Assembly: GCA_937907395.1 (NCBI GenBank)
Contig: CALCII010000012.1
Location: 262,252 to 326,251, forward strand
Direction of reading: 5' to 3'
Length of the DNA stretch: 64,000 nucleotides
Source: an uncultured Chitinophagaceae bacterium
Lineage (GTDB): Bacteria; Bacteroidota; Bacteroidia; Chitinophagales; Chitinophagaceae
Shown: positions 1 through 7,051 of the stretch, in pieces
Position numbering within the stretch: the first letter of the stretch is position 1
How the letters are laid out: every line of letters begins with the position of its first letter
Translations under genes and position numbers: made by a program
The notes under the pieces: model-generated
Told to the model about the DNA's origin: nothing
Databases searched by the model: none
What the model saw: the letters and a program-made list of their open reading frames with translations, nothing else

Positions 1-245
1 TCATCTGGTTTTCAAAAGAACGGATACTCTATGGCGGTTGCCTCATCAAAGGTGCCGATGCTGAAAACCTTGGTTTTCTTGGTGATGCCAATGTAAATGC
101 CTACGAATCCACACTCAAAAATGTGCAGCAGAAATGTCCTGATCCGCTGTTTATTATTGTTTCTCACAGCGATTGGAACAACAACAATTCATTACAACAT
201 TCTCTAAAGCTGGCCAAAAAGCTGAAGCGGAAAAGCCGTCGTTGA
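1..245 (+). CDS. Subclass B1 metallo-beta-lactamase, C-terminal fragment
   Basis: The reading frame starts at base 3 and runs to TGA at 243-245; the N-terminal part, including the HxHxD zinc site, lies outside the window. Visible signatures match the end of B1 metallo-beta-lactamases, which are periplasmic zinc hydrolases of beta-lactams. The stretch WFSKERILYGGCLIKGA carries the GGC motif with the zinc-ligand cysteine. LGDANV follows, and then IIVSHSDW with the last zinc-ligand histidine. The ending SLQHSLKLAKKL resembles the C-terminus of BlaB-type enzymes from Flavobacteriia. One oddity is that the usual glycine before the last histidine (GH) is serine (SH). About 80 residues are seen of a family that is usually near 240. 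Fold assignment is confident; beta-lactam activity is inference because half the active site cannot be seen. Confidence 0.8.
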   Translation, partial: IWFSKERILYGGCLIKGADAENLGFLGDANVNAYESTLKNVQQKCPDPLFIIVSHSDWNNNNSLQHSLKLAKKLKRKSRR

Positions 246-421
246 CACTTTTATTTATCTGGCATTACTTTTCTTCAGATTCACCTGCCATTGCCTCTTG
301 CAATTGAAACAAATTGCGATTACTTTAGTAGTGCCTGCACCAGACGCCATTTCTTACACAACCAGTTTGTTCCGGTTCAGGAATCACTCAAACCATTATC
401 ATCACCAATAACACTTCTGTT

Positions 422-1018
422 ATGAAAAAACATCTGCTCCTGCTCCTGTTGATTCTTTTCTACCTGCCTGGTTTTTCACAAGCCCCAAAAACAGAATTAT
501 ACGAACTCGTAAAGAAGCTGATGTACGACAGCACCGGCTACGAAAACGTGGGCGACTGGGGAGTAGGGCAGCCCAGAAAATATCCTGTTAACTGGAAATC
601 AGACCGGATTGAAATGAGTGATGATACGAGTATTAATTTTTTCAGAACGGGTACTGTTGACATCACTATTAAAGGGAAAAGTAGTTCCGCCGCAGCAGCC
701 GGCAATAAATGGAACATCATGCTGAAGGGCCCACGTATGGGTTATACTTCGTTTAGTTTGATCAGTCAGCCCGGTACCGACTGGCAACCCAAACAAACCA
801 TTGACAGTTTATTTGGCAACAAACCCTTCAAAGCAAAACTTTTAAAATACTGTGACGATAAATCGTTGATGGGTTATTATTACTACGAAGTAAAGATTCC
901 TAAGAAAGATATGGCATACATAAAAATCAGCTGGATTACTGTAAATAGTAAAACAGCTATTCGTGTGGATGTGTACGATAGCTGGAGTAAGTATGCTGTA
1001 AAATTTGATTGCCGTTGA
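422..1018 (+). CDS. Secreted protein of unknown function
   Basis: The product has 198 residues. It starts with a clear signal peptide (MKK, then a leucine-rich core, ending GFSQA), so it is exported to the periplasm or beyond. No lipobox cysteine is present. The mature part is rich in Tyr, Lys, Trp and Ser and contains no motif I recognise. The end, VDVYDSWSKYAVKFDCR, could form beta strands. The gene stands alone, 176 bases after the metallo-beta-lactamase fragment and about 570 bases before the next gene. ATG at 422 is chosen because the signal peptide begins there. Nothing supports a function beyond secretion. Confidence 0.75.
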   Translation: MKKHLLLLLLILFYLPGFSQAPKTELYELVKKLMYDSTGYENVGDWGVGQPRKYPVNWKSDRIEMSDDTSINFFRTGTVDITIKGKSSSAAAAGNKWNIMLKGPRMGYTSFSLISQPGTDWQPKQTIDSLFGNKPFKAKLLKYCDDKSLMGYYYYEVKIPKKDMAYIKISWITVNSKTAIRVDVYDSWSKYAVKFDCR

Positions 1019-1230
1019 TTGGGACTTTGTTTTATCTGAACGATTGTAACCAAAATAAGATGCTCTATTCAGCTTACTTAATTCACGAAAACCGGCTTGA
1101 CGAAACAAAACGAATTCAACCGTAGTTTCATTACTTCAACAGCCGCAAAGAGTTCACCATTTTATAATCCTTTTCAGATGCTATACATACAAGCACACAG
1201 CAATCATTCCTGTTAACTTTTAGTGTCCAC

Positions 1231-1242
1231 TACAAGCTTGTA
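1231..1242. promoter_or_regulatory. Perfect 12-base palindrome
   Basis: TACAAGCTTGTA is its own reverse complement. It lies about 225 bases upstream of the -7 element at 1465. A dimeric regulator could bind here, but there is no second copy nearby to support that. Confidence 0.3.
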
Positions 1243-1464
1243 TCTAGTACACATCAATCTTAACTTGTATCCATTTTCATTGGAGAAAATGCTTTTCCTT
1301 GTGCCCATTTTCACTCCGTTTTTTTTGCTTCTTTTATCGATTTTCAAAAACTAAATAGTTCCTTCTATCCATTTCTTTACTACTGTATCTACAAAAAACA
1401 GCACAACTGATTTTCATCAGAAATTTAATCGCCTTTAATCAGTGCAACTTGAAAAAATCGCTTC

Positions 1465-1472
1465 TAACTTTG
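1465..1472 (+). promoter_or_regulatory. -7 promoter element TAACTTTG
   Basis: An exact match to the Bacteroidota -7 consensus TAnnTTTG, 115 bases upstream of the TIG/T9SS gene start. Transcription would begin near 1478, giving a leader of about 110 bases that contains the tandem repeats. No TTG is seen at the ideal -33 spacing. Confidence 0.5.
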
Positions 1473-1492
1473 TTGCTTCGATTCAAAGATGA

Positions 1493-1563
1493 CCAATACC
1501 CATAAATCCGTACTCTTTGAAAAATCCGTACCCGATGAAATAAACCGAACCCATTGAAAAAAC
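1493..1563 (+). repeat. Four tandem imperfect repeats in a 5' leader
   Basis: Four units of 15-19 bases follow each other: CCAATACCCATAAAT (1493-1507), CCGTACTCTTTGAAAAAT (1508-1525), CCGTACCCGATGAAATAAA (1526-1544) and CCGAACCCATTGAAAAAAC (1545-1563). All share CC, then an AC core, then an A-rich end. They end 24 bases before the start codon at 1588 and lie inside the transcript predicted from the -7 element at 1465. Confidence 0.55.
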
Positions 1564-1587
1564 ATTTTTACCTGAAAATCCAATTTT

Positions 1588-3105
1588 ATGAAAACGATCT
1601 ACCTGGCCTTATGCGCTACTTTATTTTACGCCGGGTTTGCTAATGCGCACCCTACTCCAACAACAAACGGAGCTGCAGCTGTAATCACTTCTTTTGACCC
1701 GATATCTGCAGCTCCCGGTGACACAGTTATCATTACAGGTTCCAATTTTATAGGAGTGCAAACGGTTTTATTTGGTGGCGAAAATGCCATCTCATTCACC
1801 GTAAAAAACAGTACTACTATTATTGCTATTCCTGGCACAGGCAGTGTCAGTGGCAAAATTGTAGTTGAAACGGTGGCCTATGGCGATCCTGAAAAAGATG
1901 GCTTTATCATGGGCGCACTCTGGAAAGGAGGCTATAGTAAATTATGGAACAACCCCGCCAACTGGGATCCTTTTCAGGTACCCGAAGTCAATGCGGCTAT
2001 CAAGTTCAGCGCAACTGCCGCACGTGATCTGCAAATGGATATGAACCACACAACAGGTTATATCAATTTCAATGGCAGCAAACGCATTCTTATTCTTGGT
2101 AATTATAATCTTACGGCCACTGCTGTTAAAAACGCTTCAACAGATGCTTATATACAAACCAATGGTTGTGGCAAACTCATCATTAATGTAGCAACAGGTA
2201 AAAGCATTTTGTTCCCCGTTGGTAACAGCTCTTACAATCCTGTAACAGTGGCCAACTCAACGGGCACTAATGATAATTTTTCTGCTCGTGTGCTGGATGA
2301 AATGTTTACCAATGGTACTACCGGCGGTATTGTTCCGCTGAGCAGGGTTACCCGTAGCTGGGATATCACCAAATCAAATCCCAATACAGGCAGTGGTGTG
2401 AGTATGACGTTTTTCTGGGATGCAGCAAATGATGTGATTGGCTCTCCCGTTTATATGTCGCTCTTCCGCTTTGATTCCACAGCCGGATGGGCTCAACAAA
2501 CCGGAACCACCAGCACTTCCACCAATAAACTCACTTATAGTAATTACAAAGGCGATATGACGTTGTTTGGTATTGCAAACAGTGCCGGGTCGCTTCCTTT
2601 AACATGGCTCAGCTTCAGTGGTATTATAAATCAACAAACAGCCACCCTCAACTGGAATACAGCTAACGAACAAAACACAAAAGATTTCCTCGTGCAACAC
2701 AGTGTAAATGGCGTGCAATGGAACACAATAGGTGAGCTGGATGCAGCAGGCAACAGTACAAAAGCCGATTATTCATTCGTTCATCGTTCACCAGTGAGCG
2801 GCACCAACTACTACCGCCTCATTCAACGTGATGAAGATGGCAGAAGCAGCTACAGCAAAACCATTCAACTGGTATTACCCAAAACAAACCATACATTCAA
2901 AGTATTTCCCAACCCGGTAGTGAACGGACAAGTATTTATACAAACAACAGAACCAACAGACCTTATCATTTATAACAGCATTGGTGTACCCGTGATGAAA
3001 ACAAGAGTACAAGCTGGTACACAACCCGTTTTTCTTAGTTCCGTGCCTAAAGGCTTGTATGTAGTACAGGCTGGTTTAAACAACGCCACAATAGTTGTTC
3101 AATAA
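1588..3105 (+). CDS. Secreted TIG-domain protein with T9SS sorting tail
   Basis: The product has 505 residues with a signal peptide (ending FANAHP). Next comes an IPT/TIG immunoglobulin-like domain at about residues 30-100, recognisable from FDPISAAPGDTVIITGSNF. A central beta-rich region follows (about 110-335, with WNNPANWDP as in T9SS surface proteins). The region LPLTWLSFSGIINQQTATLNW and after (about 340-430) is typical of Bacteroidota adhesin-like proteins. The C-terminus from FKVFPNPVVNGQVF to the end is a type A T9SS sorting domain. Such proteins leave the cell through the type IX system and are often anchored at the surface. The substrate or partner is not evident. The leader carries tandem repeats and a terminator follows closely, so this is a single-gene unit. 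Confidence 0.85.
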   Translation: MKTIYLALCATLFYAGFANAHPTPTTNGAAAVITSFDPISAAPGDTVIITGSNFIGVQTVLFGGENAISFTVKNSTTIIAIPGTGSVSGKIVVETVAYGDPEKDGFIMGALWKGGYSKLWNNPANWDPFQVPEVNAAIKFSATAARDLQMDMNHTTGYINFNGSKRILILGNYNLTATAVKNASTDAYIQTNGCGKLIINVATGKSILFPVGNSSYNPVTVANSTGTNDNFSARVLDEMFTNGTTGGIVPLSRVTRSWDITKSNPNTGSGVSMTFFWDAANDVIGSPVYMSLFRFDSTAGWAQQTGTTSTSTNKLTYSNYKGDMTLFGIANSAGSLPLTWLSFSGIINQQTATLNWNTANEQNTKDFLVQHSVNGVQWNTIGELDAAGNSTKADYSFVHRSPVSGTNYYRLIQRDEDGRSSYSKTIQLVLPKTNHTFKVFPNPVVNGQVFIQTTEPTDLIIYNSIGVPVMKTRVQAGTQPVFLSSVPKGLYVVQAGLNNATIVVQ

Positions 3106-3125
3106 CAACTTTGTTGTTTGGTTTG

Positions 3126-3154
3126 AAGCCGGTTCTTTTGAGCCGGCTTTTTTT
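3126..3154 (+). terminator. Rho-independent terminator of the TIG/T9SS gene
   Basis: Stem AAGCCGG (3126-3132) pairs with CCGGCTT (3143-3149) around a 10-base loop and runs into seven T. It starts 20 bases after the stop codon. Confidence 0.85.
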
Positions 3155-3185
3155 ATTTTCCTTTTCTACTTTTTTGTGGAAAAAG

Positions 3186-3239
3186 CAGAGCAAAAAGCCA
3201 CCCGGGATCGAATACAGCCCGATCCCGGGATCAGCTCTG
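3186..3239. repeat. Large inverted repeat between convergent genes
   Basis: The inner arms CCCGGGATCG (3201-3210) and CGATCCCGGG (3220-3229) are a perfect 10-base match around 9 bases. The outer arms CAGAGC (3186-3191) and GCTCTG (3234-3239) also pair. There is no T-run, so it is not a standard terminator. The arms are far more GC-rich than the surroundings. Confidence 0.6.
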
Positions 3240-3292
3240 ATTTCACTTTTGTATTATAGTACCAGATGGCATAAGAAAAAAATCCAACTTGA

Positions 3293-3904
3293 TTATTTCA
3301 GTTCTGAGAGAATTAACTTCTTCTGCTTTAATGTATTTTTTATTGCTTTCTCTCTAACCTTTGGATCTTCGCTGTTGATCAGGTCAAAATACTCAACCGG
3401 AACCACCTGCCACGACAAACCATATTTGTCTTTACACCATCCGCAAGACGATTCTTGTCCGCCATTCGTTGTTAACGCATTCCAATAATAATCTACTTCC
3501 TCCTGGTCTTTGCAATTAATCACAAAAGAAACCGACTCGTTAAATTTGAAGTAGGGACCCGCAGCCAGAATACTGAATTCAATCCCATTAATTTCCATAA
3601 TAGCAGTTTCAAAATCTCCTCCTCCCGCTTCTGGTGGATTTTTATACTTGTGATGCTCCTTCAGTTTCCCATCTTTAAAAATAGAAAGATAATAGTCTAC
3701 TACTGCCTTTGCATCTGTTGTCTCAACCCAAAGGCAAGGTGTTATTTTTTGAGCAATCATACTTTTATTTTTAATGATTTTGCTGGTGTCTGTTGTAACA
3801 TGGGATTCGTTGTTAGTGTTGCCCGCTTTCTTTGTATCACCTGGATTGGAACAGGAGACTGTTAAACTAATAACAATTGTTACCAAAAAGAATAATTTAT
3901 TCAT
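3293..3904 (-). CDS. VOC-fold (PhnB/glyoxalase-like) protein made as a lipoprotein
   Basis: The product has 203 residues. Residues from about 48 onward (KITPCLWVETTDAKAVVDYY) match the VOC proteins often annotated as PhnB or 3-demethylubiquinone methyltransferase-like. The conserved segments include FSILAAGPYFKFNESVSFVI and CGWCKDKYGLSWQVVP. Cytosolic members normally begin at this point. Here the domain is preceded by a lipoprotein signal, MNKLFFLVTIVISLTVSC, and a Thr/Asn/Ser-rich linker, so it should be anchored in the envelope. ATG at 3904 is chosen because the lipobox follows directly. No catalytic role can be assigned. The gene is convergent with the TIG/T9SS gene. Confidence 0.75.
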   Translation of the reverse strand: MNKLFFLVTIVISLTVSCSNPGDTKKAGNTNNESHVTTDTSKIIKNKSMIAQKITPCLWVETTDAKAVVDYYLSIFKDGKLKEHHKYKNPPEAGGGDFETAIMEINGIEFSILAAGPYFKFNESVSFVINCKDQEEVDYYWNALTTNGGQESSCGWCKDKYGLSWQVVPVEYFDLINSEDPKVREKAIKNTLKQKKLILSELK

Positions 3905-3942
3905 TTATATACTATTTAGCAGGTTTGCCTGATATGTGAATG

Positions 3943-4034
3943 ACATTCCTATTACCCACGACTTCCTTCTATCTCCTGTCTTCTATCTACTAACTTCTGC
4001 ATTCCTCATTCCTTGTTCTTCATTCTGCATTCTT
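3943..4034. repeat. Degenerate short-word repeat region
   Basis: Read on the minus strand, this stretch is made of recurring words such as GAATG, GAATGCAG and AGATAGAA. On the plus strand CTGCATTC occurs at 3997-4004 and 4025-4032, and TTCTATCT at 3968-3975 and 3981-3988. The array runs into the last codons of the GH3 fusion gene, whose stop is at 4020-4022. Confidence 0.6.
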
Positions 4035-6959
4035 CTCCGCCTTATATATCTCCTCCTGAATTTTTCCCCGTATATCCATGGTTACAATTTTTGTATTAGA
4101 ACCACCATCCGGATAAACACGATTGCTCAGGAATATATAAACGAGTTTGCTCACAGGGTCGGCCCAAACGCAGGTGCCTGTATAACCCGTGTGGCCGAAG
4201 GTGGCAGGGGAAGCTGCCCTGCAGGGATAAGGTTGCTTTCTTGTTGCATTATCACGTTCCGGTTTGTCAAAGCCCAATCCTCTCCTGCTATTGGCAGCTC
4301 CGTATGAGGTAAACAATGTTACGGTTGCCGGTTGAAAGAATTGCAGATTGCCAATAGAACCACCATTGCAGAGCAACTGCATTAACACCGCCATTTCATA
4401 CGCTGTGCTGAACAAGCCTGCATGTCCGGCCATACCACCCATCATGGCAGCTGCAGGATCATGCACATCACCTCTTAACAATTGCCGGCGAAACGGCACT
4501 TCATTTTCTGTGGGAACAATACGGTCGGTTGTGATATGATTGCGGGGAAAGAAGCCAGTGGATTGCAATCCCAATGGTTCGTAAAATGTTTTCCGGACGT
4601 ATGCATCTAGATTCATACCGGTGATTTGCTCCACCACTTCACCCAGAAAAATAAAATCATTATCGCTGTACACATACGCTCCTTTAGTTCCCAGTTCACT
4701 TTGCAGGATGCGTTGCTTCATCGTGTCGATCCAGTCTCTACGCATGTACATCTGCTCTGCCACACGAATATTGAATGAATCGCTCTTCATTTTTGTGTAG
4801 ATTCCGTTATGCGGCACACCGCTGATGGTGTCTATCGTTTCTTTGTAAAAAGGGATCCATGACTTTAATCCGCCACGATGCAATAACAAATCTTCAATCA
4901 ATATCCCTTCTTTATTACTACCCCTCACCCACGGTAAGTAATGACCCAGCGTTTGTTTGAGATCCAGCTTTCCTTCTTCATAAAGTTTCATCACCGCTAA
5001 TGTGGTGGCCATGATTTTGGTAACCGAAGCCATATCAAACACCGCTTCTTCCTGCACCAGTTCGGTTCCATCGTAGGTATAGGTGCCATAGGCTTTTTCA
5101 AACACCACAGTTCCATCTTTCACAGCCAGCACCACACAGCCTGGAAAGGCTCTGGCATTGATGGCACCGGCAACTATGGAATCAACAGCTGTAAACTTTG
5201 TTTCGTCCTGTATGCGGCGTGGCAATAAGGCATTGTATCCTTCGTAATGTAATCCGGTTCCTGCTTTCATGTTTTCACAAACGGTAACGGGTAGGGTACC
5301 AAGCGGACGAATCTTTCCGGTTACCACATCAAACATCTTCGACTGTATCGCAGGAAGGTCTTCATAACCAATCATGATATTTTTTGCCTGGCAGAAATAT
5401 CGGGCTGCATACGGATTGCCAAACAGAAGTAAAGAAGTACGGGGCAAACGGATCAATGATTGCACCAGTTGCATAGCTGGTGTACTGATACCGAATTGAT
5501 TGGACGGCCTTCTGCTGTAATTATGTACGCCCACAATCACCTGCCGGTAATTATTCTCCATCATTTCCACCAATGAAGGAACCCGTCCGCCATCTTGTTT
5601 ATAGTTGAAGAAAAACACATCGGCACCAAATTGCTCCCGCATAAGTTTGGTAATGGTATTGTCTTCAGAAATGCCTACGGCTATATATGCAATTTTAAAA
5701 TCCTGTTTCTTGATTTTACGTAAGAACGATAAAGCAGATGCATTCACCGGAAAAACCAACTCGTCATTCTTCACCATTGTGATGGTTTGTTCTGCTATCT
5801 GCTGAATGAATGTATTGGTATTTGAATTGAGATCATTCACCAGGTTGGCTTCTTCAATTGGTTGTACATGGTCCAGTCCCGCAAGATATTTCGCCACCAG
5901 TACACGGTAAACCCGGCTGTCGATTTCATCCCAGCTCAGTTTCTTTTTCTTAATGGCTTTTTTAATTTTTTCAATTGCTGTGGGAATTTGTTCCGGCAAG
6001 CAGAGTAAATCATTTCCGGCTATCAATGCCTGAACAGAGGCTTCACCATCCGGAAAAAATTTTGTCACACCTTTCATTTCCAAACCATCGGTTATAATCA
6101 ATCCTTTAAACTGTAATTCATCCCGCAACAGTTTTGTTACATTGTTATACGAAAGTGATGTTGCAATATTTTTTGTGTTATCAATCGCAGGAATGTATAA
6201 ATGTCCCACCATAACAGAATGTACGTTCTCACGAATCATTTCACGGAACGGATGCAATTCCAGCGAATCCAATTCTGATCTTGATTTCTGAATCACCGGT
6301 AAATCAAAGTGGCTATCTGTTTCTGTATCTCCATGCCCGGGAAAATGTTTGGCACAGGTCATAATGCCCACATCATTCATTCCTTTCATGAGTTGCACAC
6401 CAAAGAGCGACACTTTGTATTTGTCTTCTCCAAAAGAACGATCATTGATCACCGGGTTGTTGGGATTGTTGTTCACATCCACCACCGGGGCATAGTTCAA
6501 ATGAACGCCCATGCGTCGGCATTGAATACCAATGACCCGGCCATAGGTGTAGGCCAGCGCCGCATCGGGAGCAGCACCCAGCATGAGTTGTTTGGGAAGC
6601 GGCAACACACTATCGAGCCGCATGCCTAATCCCCACTCGGCATCAATCGTAATAAGTAAGGGTGTTTGTGCAATTTGCTGGTAATAGTTGGTGAGTCGTG
6701 CCTGCCGTACCGGTCCGCCCTGGAAAAAACAAAGTCCGCCCACATTGTAGGTACGGATCAGATCTGTTACCTGCTGTACATGACCGGCACCGAGGTTGCT
6801 ATGTGCCCGGATGATCATGAGTTGAGCAATGCGCTGTTCTTTAGTAAGCGAATGCAACACACTATCGGCCCAAAGCCGGGCTTTCTCTTCACGGGTTTGC
6901 GCAACAGTAACTGCAACCAGGAATAAGGCAATAAAGGCAGAAAAAAAACGCTTCATCAA
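4020..6959 (-). CDS. GH3 beta-N-acetylglucosaminidase fused to a serine beta-lactamase-type esterase
   Basis: This is a two-enzyme fusion of 979 residues with a signal peptide (ends VTVAQTRE). Residues about 30-370 form a family 3 glycoside hydrolase of the NagZ type, with the KHFPGHGDTETDSH loop at 204-217 and the nucleophile region IITDGLEMKG. Residues about 385-570 are the second GH3 domain. Residues about 590-970 are a class C beta-lactamase/DD-peptidase fold with S645-V-T-K, the tyrosine motif YSDND and the HTG triad in FGHTGYTG. Both halves fit peptidoglycan turnover: removal of GlcNAc, and a serine hydrolase acting on peptide or ester. The fusion is known in Bacteroidota. A near-consensus -7 element, TACCTTTA, lies at 6978-6985 upstream. 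The final residues KNAE come from a short-word repeat. Confidence 0.9.
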   Translation of the reverse strand: MMKRFFSAFIALFLVAVTVAQTREEKARLWADSVLHSLTKEQRIAQLMIIRAHSNLGAGHVQQVTDLIRTYNVGGLCFFQGGPVRQARLTNYYQQIAQTPLLITIDAEWGLGMRLDSVLPLPKQLMLGAAPDAALAYTYGRVIGIQCRRMGVHLNYAPVVDVNNNPNNPVINDRSFGEDKYKVSLFGVQLMKGMNDVGIMTCAKHFPGHGDTETDSHFDLPVIQKSRSELDSLELHPFREMIRENVHSVMVGHLYIPAIDNTKNIATSLSYNNVTKLLRDELQFKGLIITDGLEMKGVTKFFPDGEASVQALIAGNDLLCLPEQIPTAIEKIKKAIKKKKLSWDEIDSRVYRVLVAKYLAGLDHVQPIEEANLVNDLNSNTNTFIQQIAEQTITMVKNDELVFPVNASALSFLRKIKKQDFKIAYIAVGISEDNTITKLMREQFGADVFFFNYKQDGGRVPSLVEMMENNYRQVIVGVHNYSRRPSNQFGISTPAMQLVQSLIRLPRTSLLLFGNPYAARYFCQAKNIMIGYEDLPAIQSKMFDVVTGKIRPLGTLPVTVCENMKAGTGLHYEGYNALLPRRIQDETKFTAVDSIVAGAINARAFPGCVVLAVKDGTVVFEKAYGTYTYDGTELVQEEAVFDMASVTKIMATTLAVMKLYEEGKLDLKQTLGHYLPWVRGSNKEGILIEDLLLHRGGLKSWIPFYKETIDTISGVPHNGIYTKMKSDSFNIRVAEQMYMRRDWIDTMKQRILQSELGTKGAYVYSDNDFIFLGEVVEQITGMNLDAYVRKTFYEPLGLQSTGFFPRNHITTDRIVPTENEVPFRRQLLRGDVHDPAAAMMGGMAGHAGLFSTAYEMAVLMQLLCNGGSIGNLQFFQPATVTLFTSYGAANSRRGLGFDKPERDNATRKQPYPCRAASPATFGHTGYTGTCVWADPVSKLVYIFLSNRVYPDGGSNTKIVTMDIRGKIQEEIYKAEKNAE

Positions 6960-7019
6960 TGATTCTCTTCGTTCGTTTAAAGGTAGCGAATTATCTTCGG
7001 GAGGTTGGTTGAAGTAATG

Positions 7020-7027
7020 TAAATTTG
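7020..7027 (+). promoter_or_regulatory. -7 promoter element TAAATTTG for mutL
   Basis: An exact TAnnTTTG match ending 24 bases before the GTG start codon at 7052. A GGAGGA sequence at 7040-7045 gives an unusually good ribosome binding site for this phylum and supports that start. Confidence 0.6.
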
Positions 7028-7051
7028 CCGCTTTGCAAGGGAGGAAAACAA

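Larger units (their letters stand above)
1019..1587. other. AT-rich gene-free stretch with regulatory-looking signals
   Basis: No convincing gene is seen on either strand in these 569 bases. The stretch contains a perfect 12-base palindrome (1231-1242), a -7 promoter element (1465-1472) and a series of tandem imperfect repeats (1493-1563). Each is listed separately. It is probably the long control region of the TIG/T9SS gene that follows. Confidence 0.6.

Noticed and set aside
3111..3488. Plus-strand open frame after the TIG/T9SS gene
   Set aside because: It starts at the terminator, spans the inverted repeat and overlaps the VOC lipoprotein gene antisense. The translation has no protein-like pattern.
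7025..7051. An in-frame TTG start 27 bases upstream of the chosen mutL start
   Set aside because: It lies inside the -7 promoter element, and the protein family begins at the GTG, which has a GGAGGA binding site.
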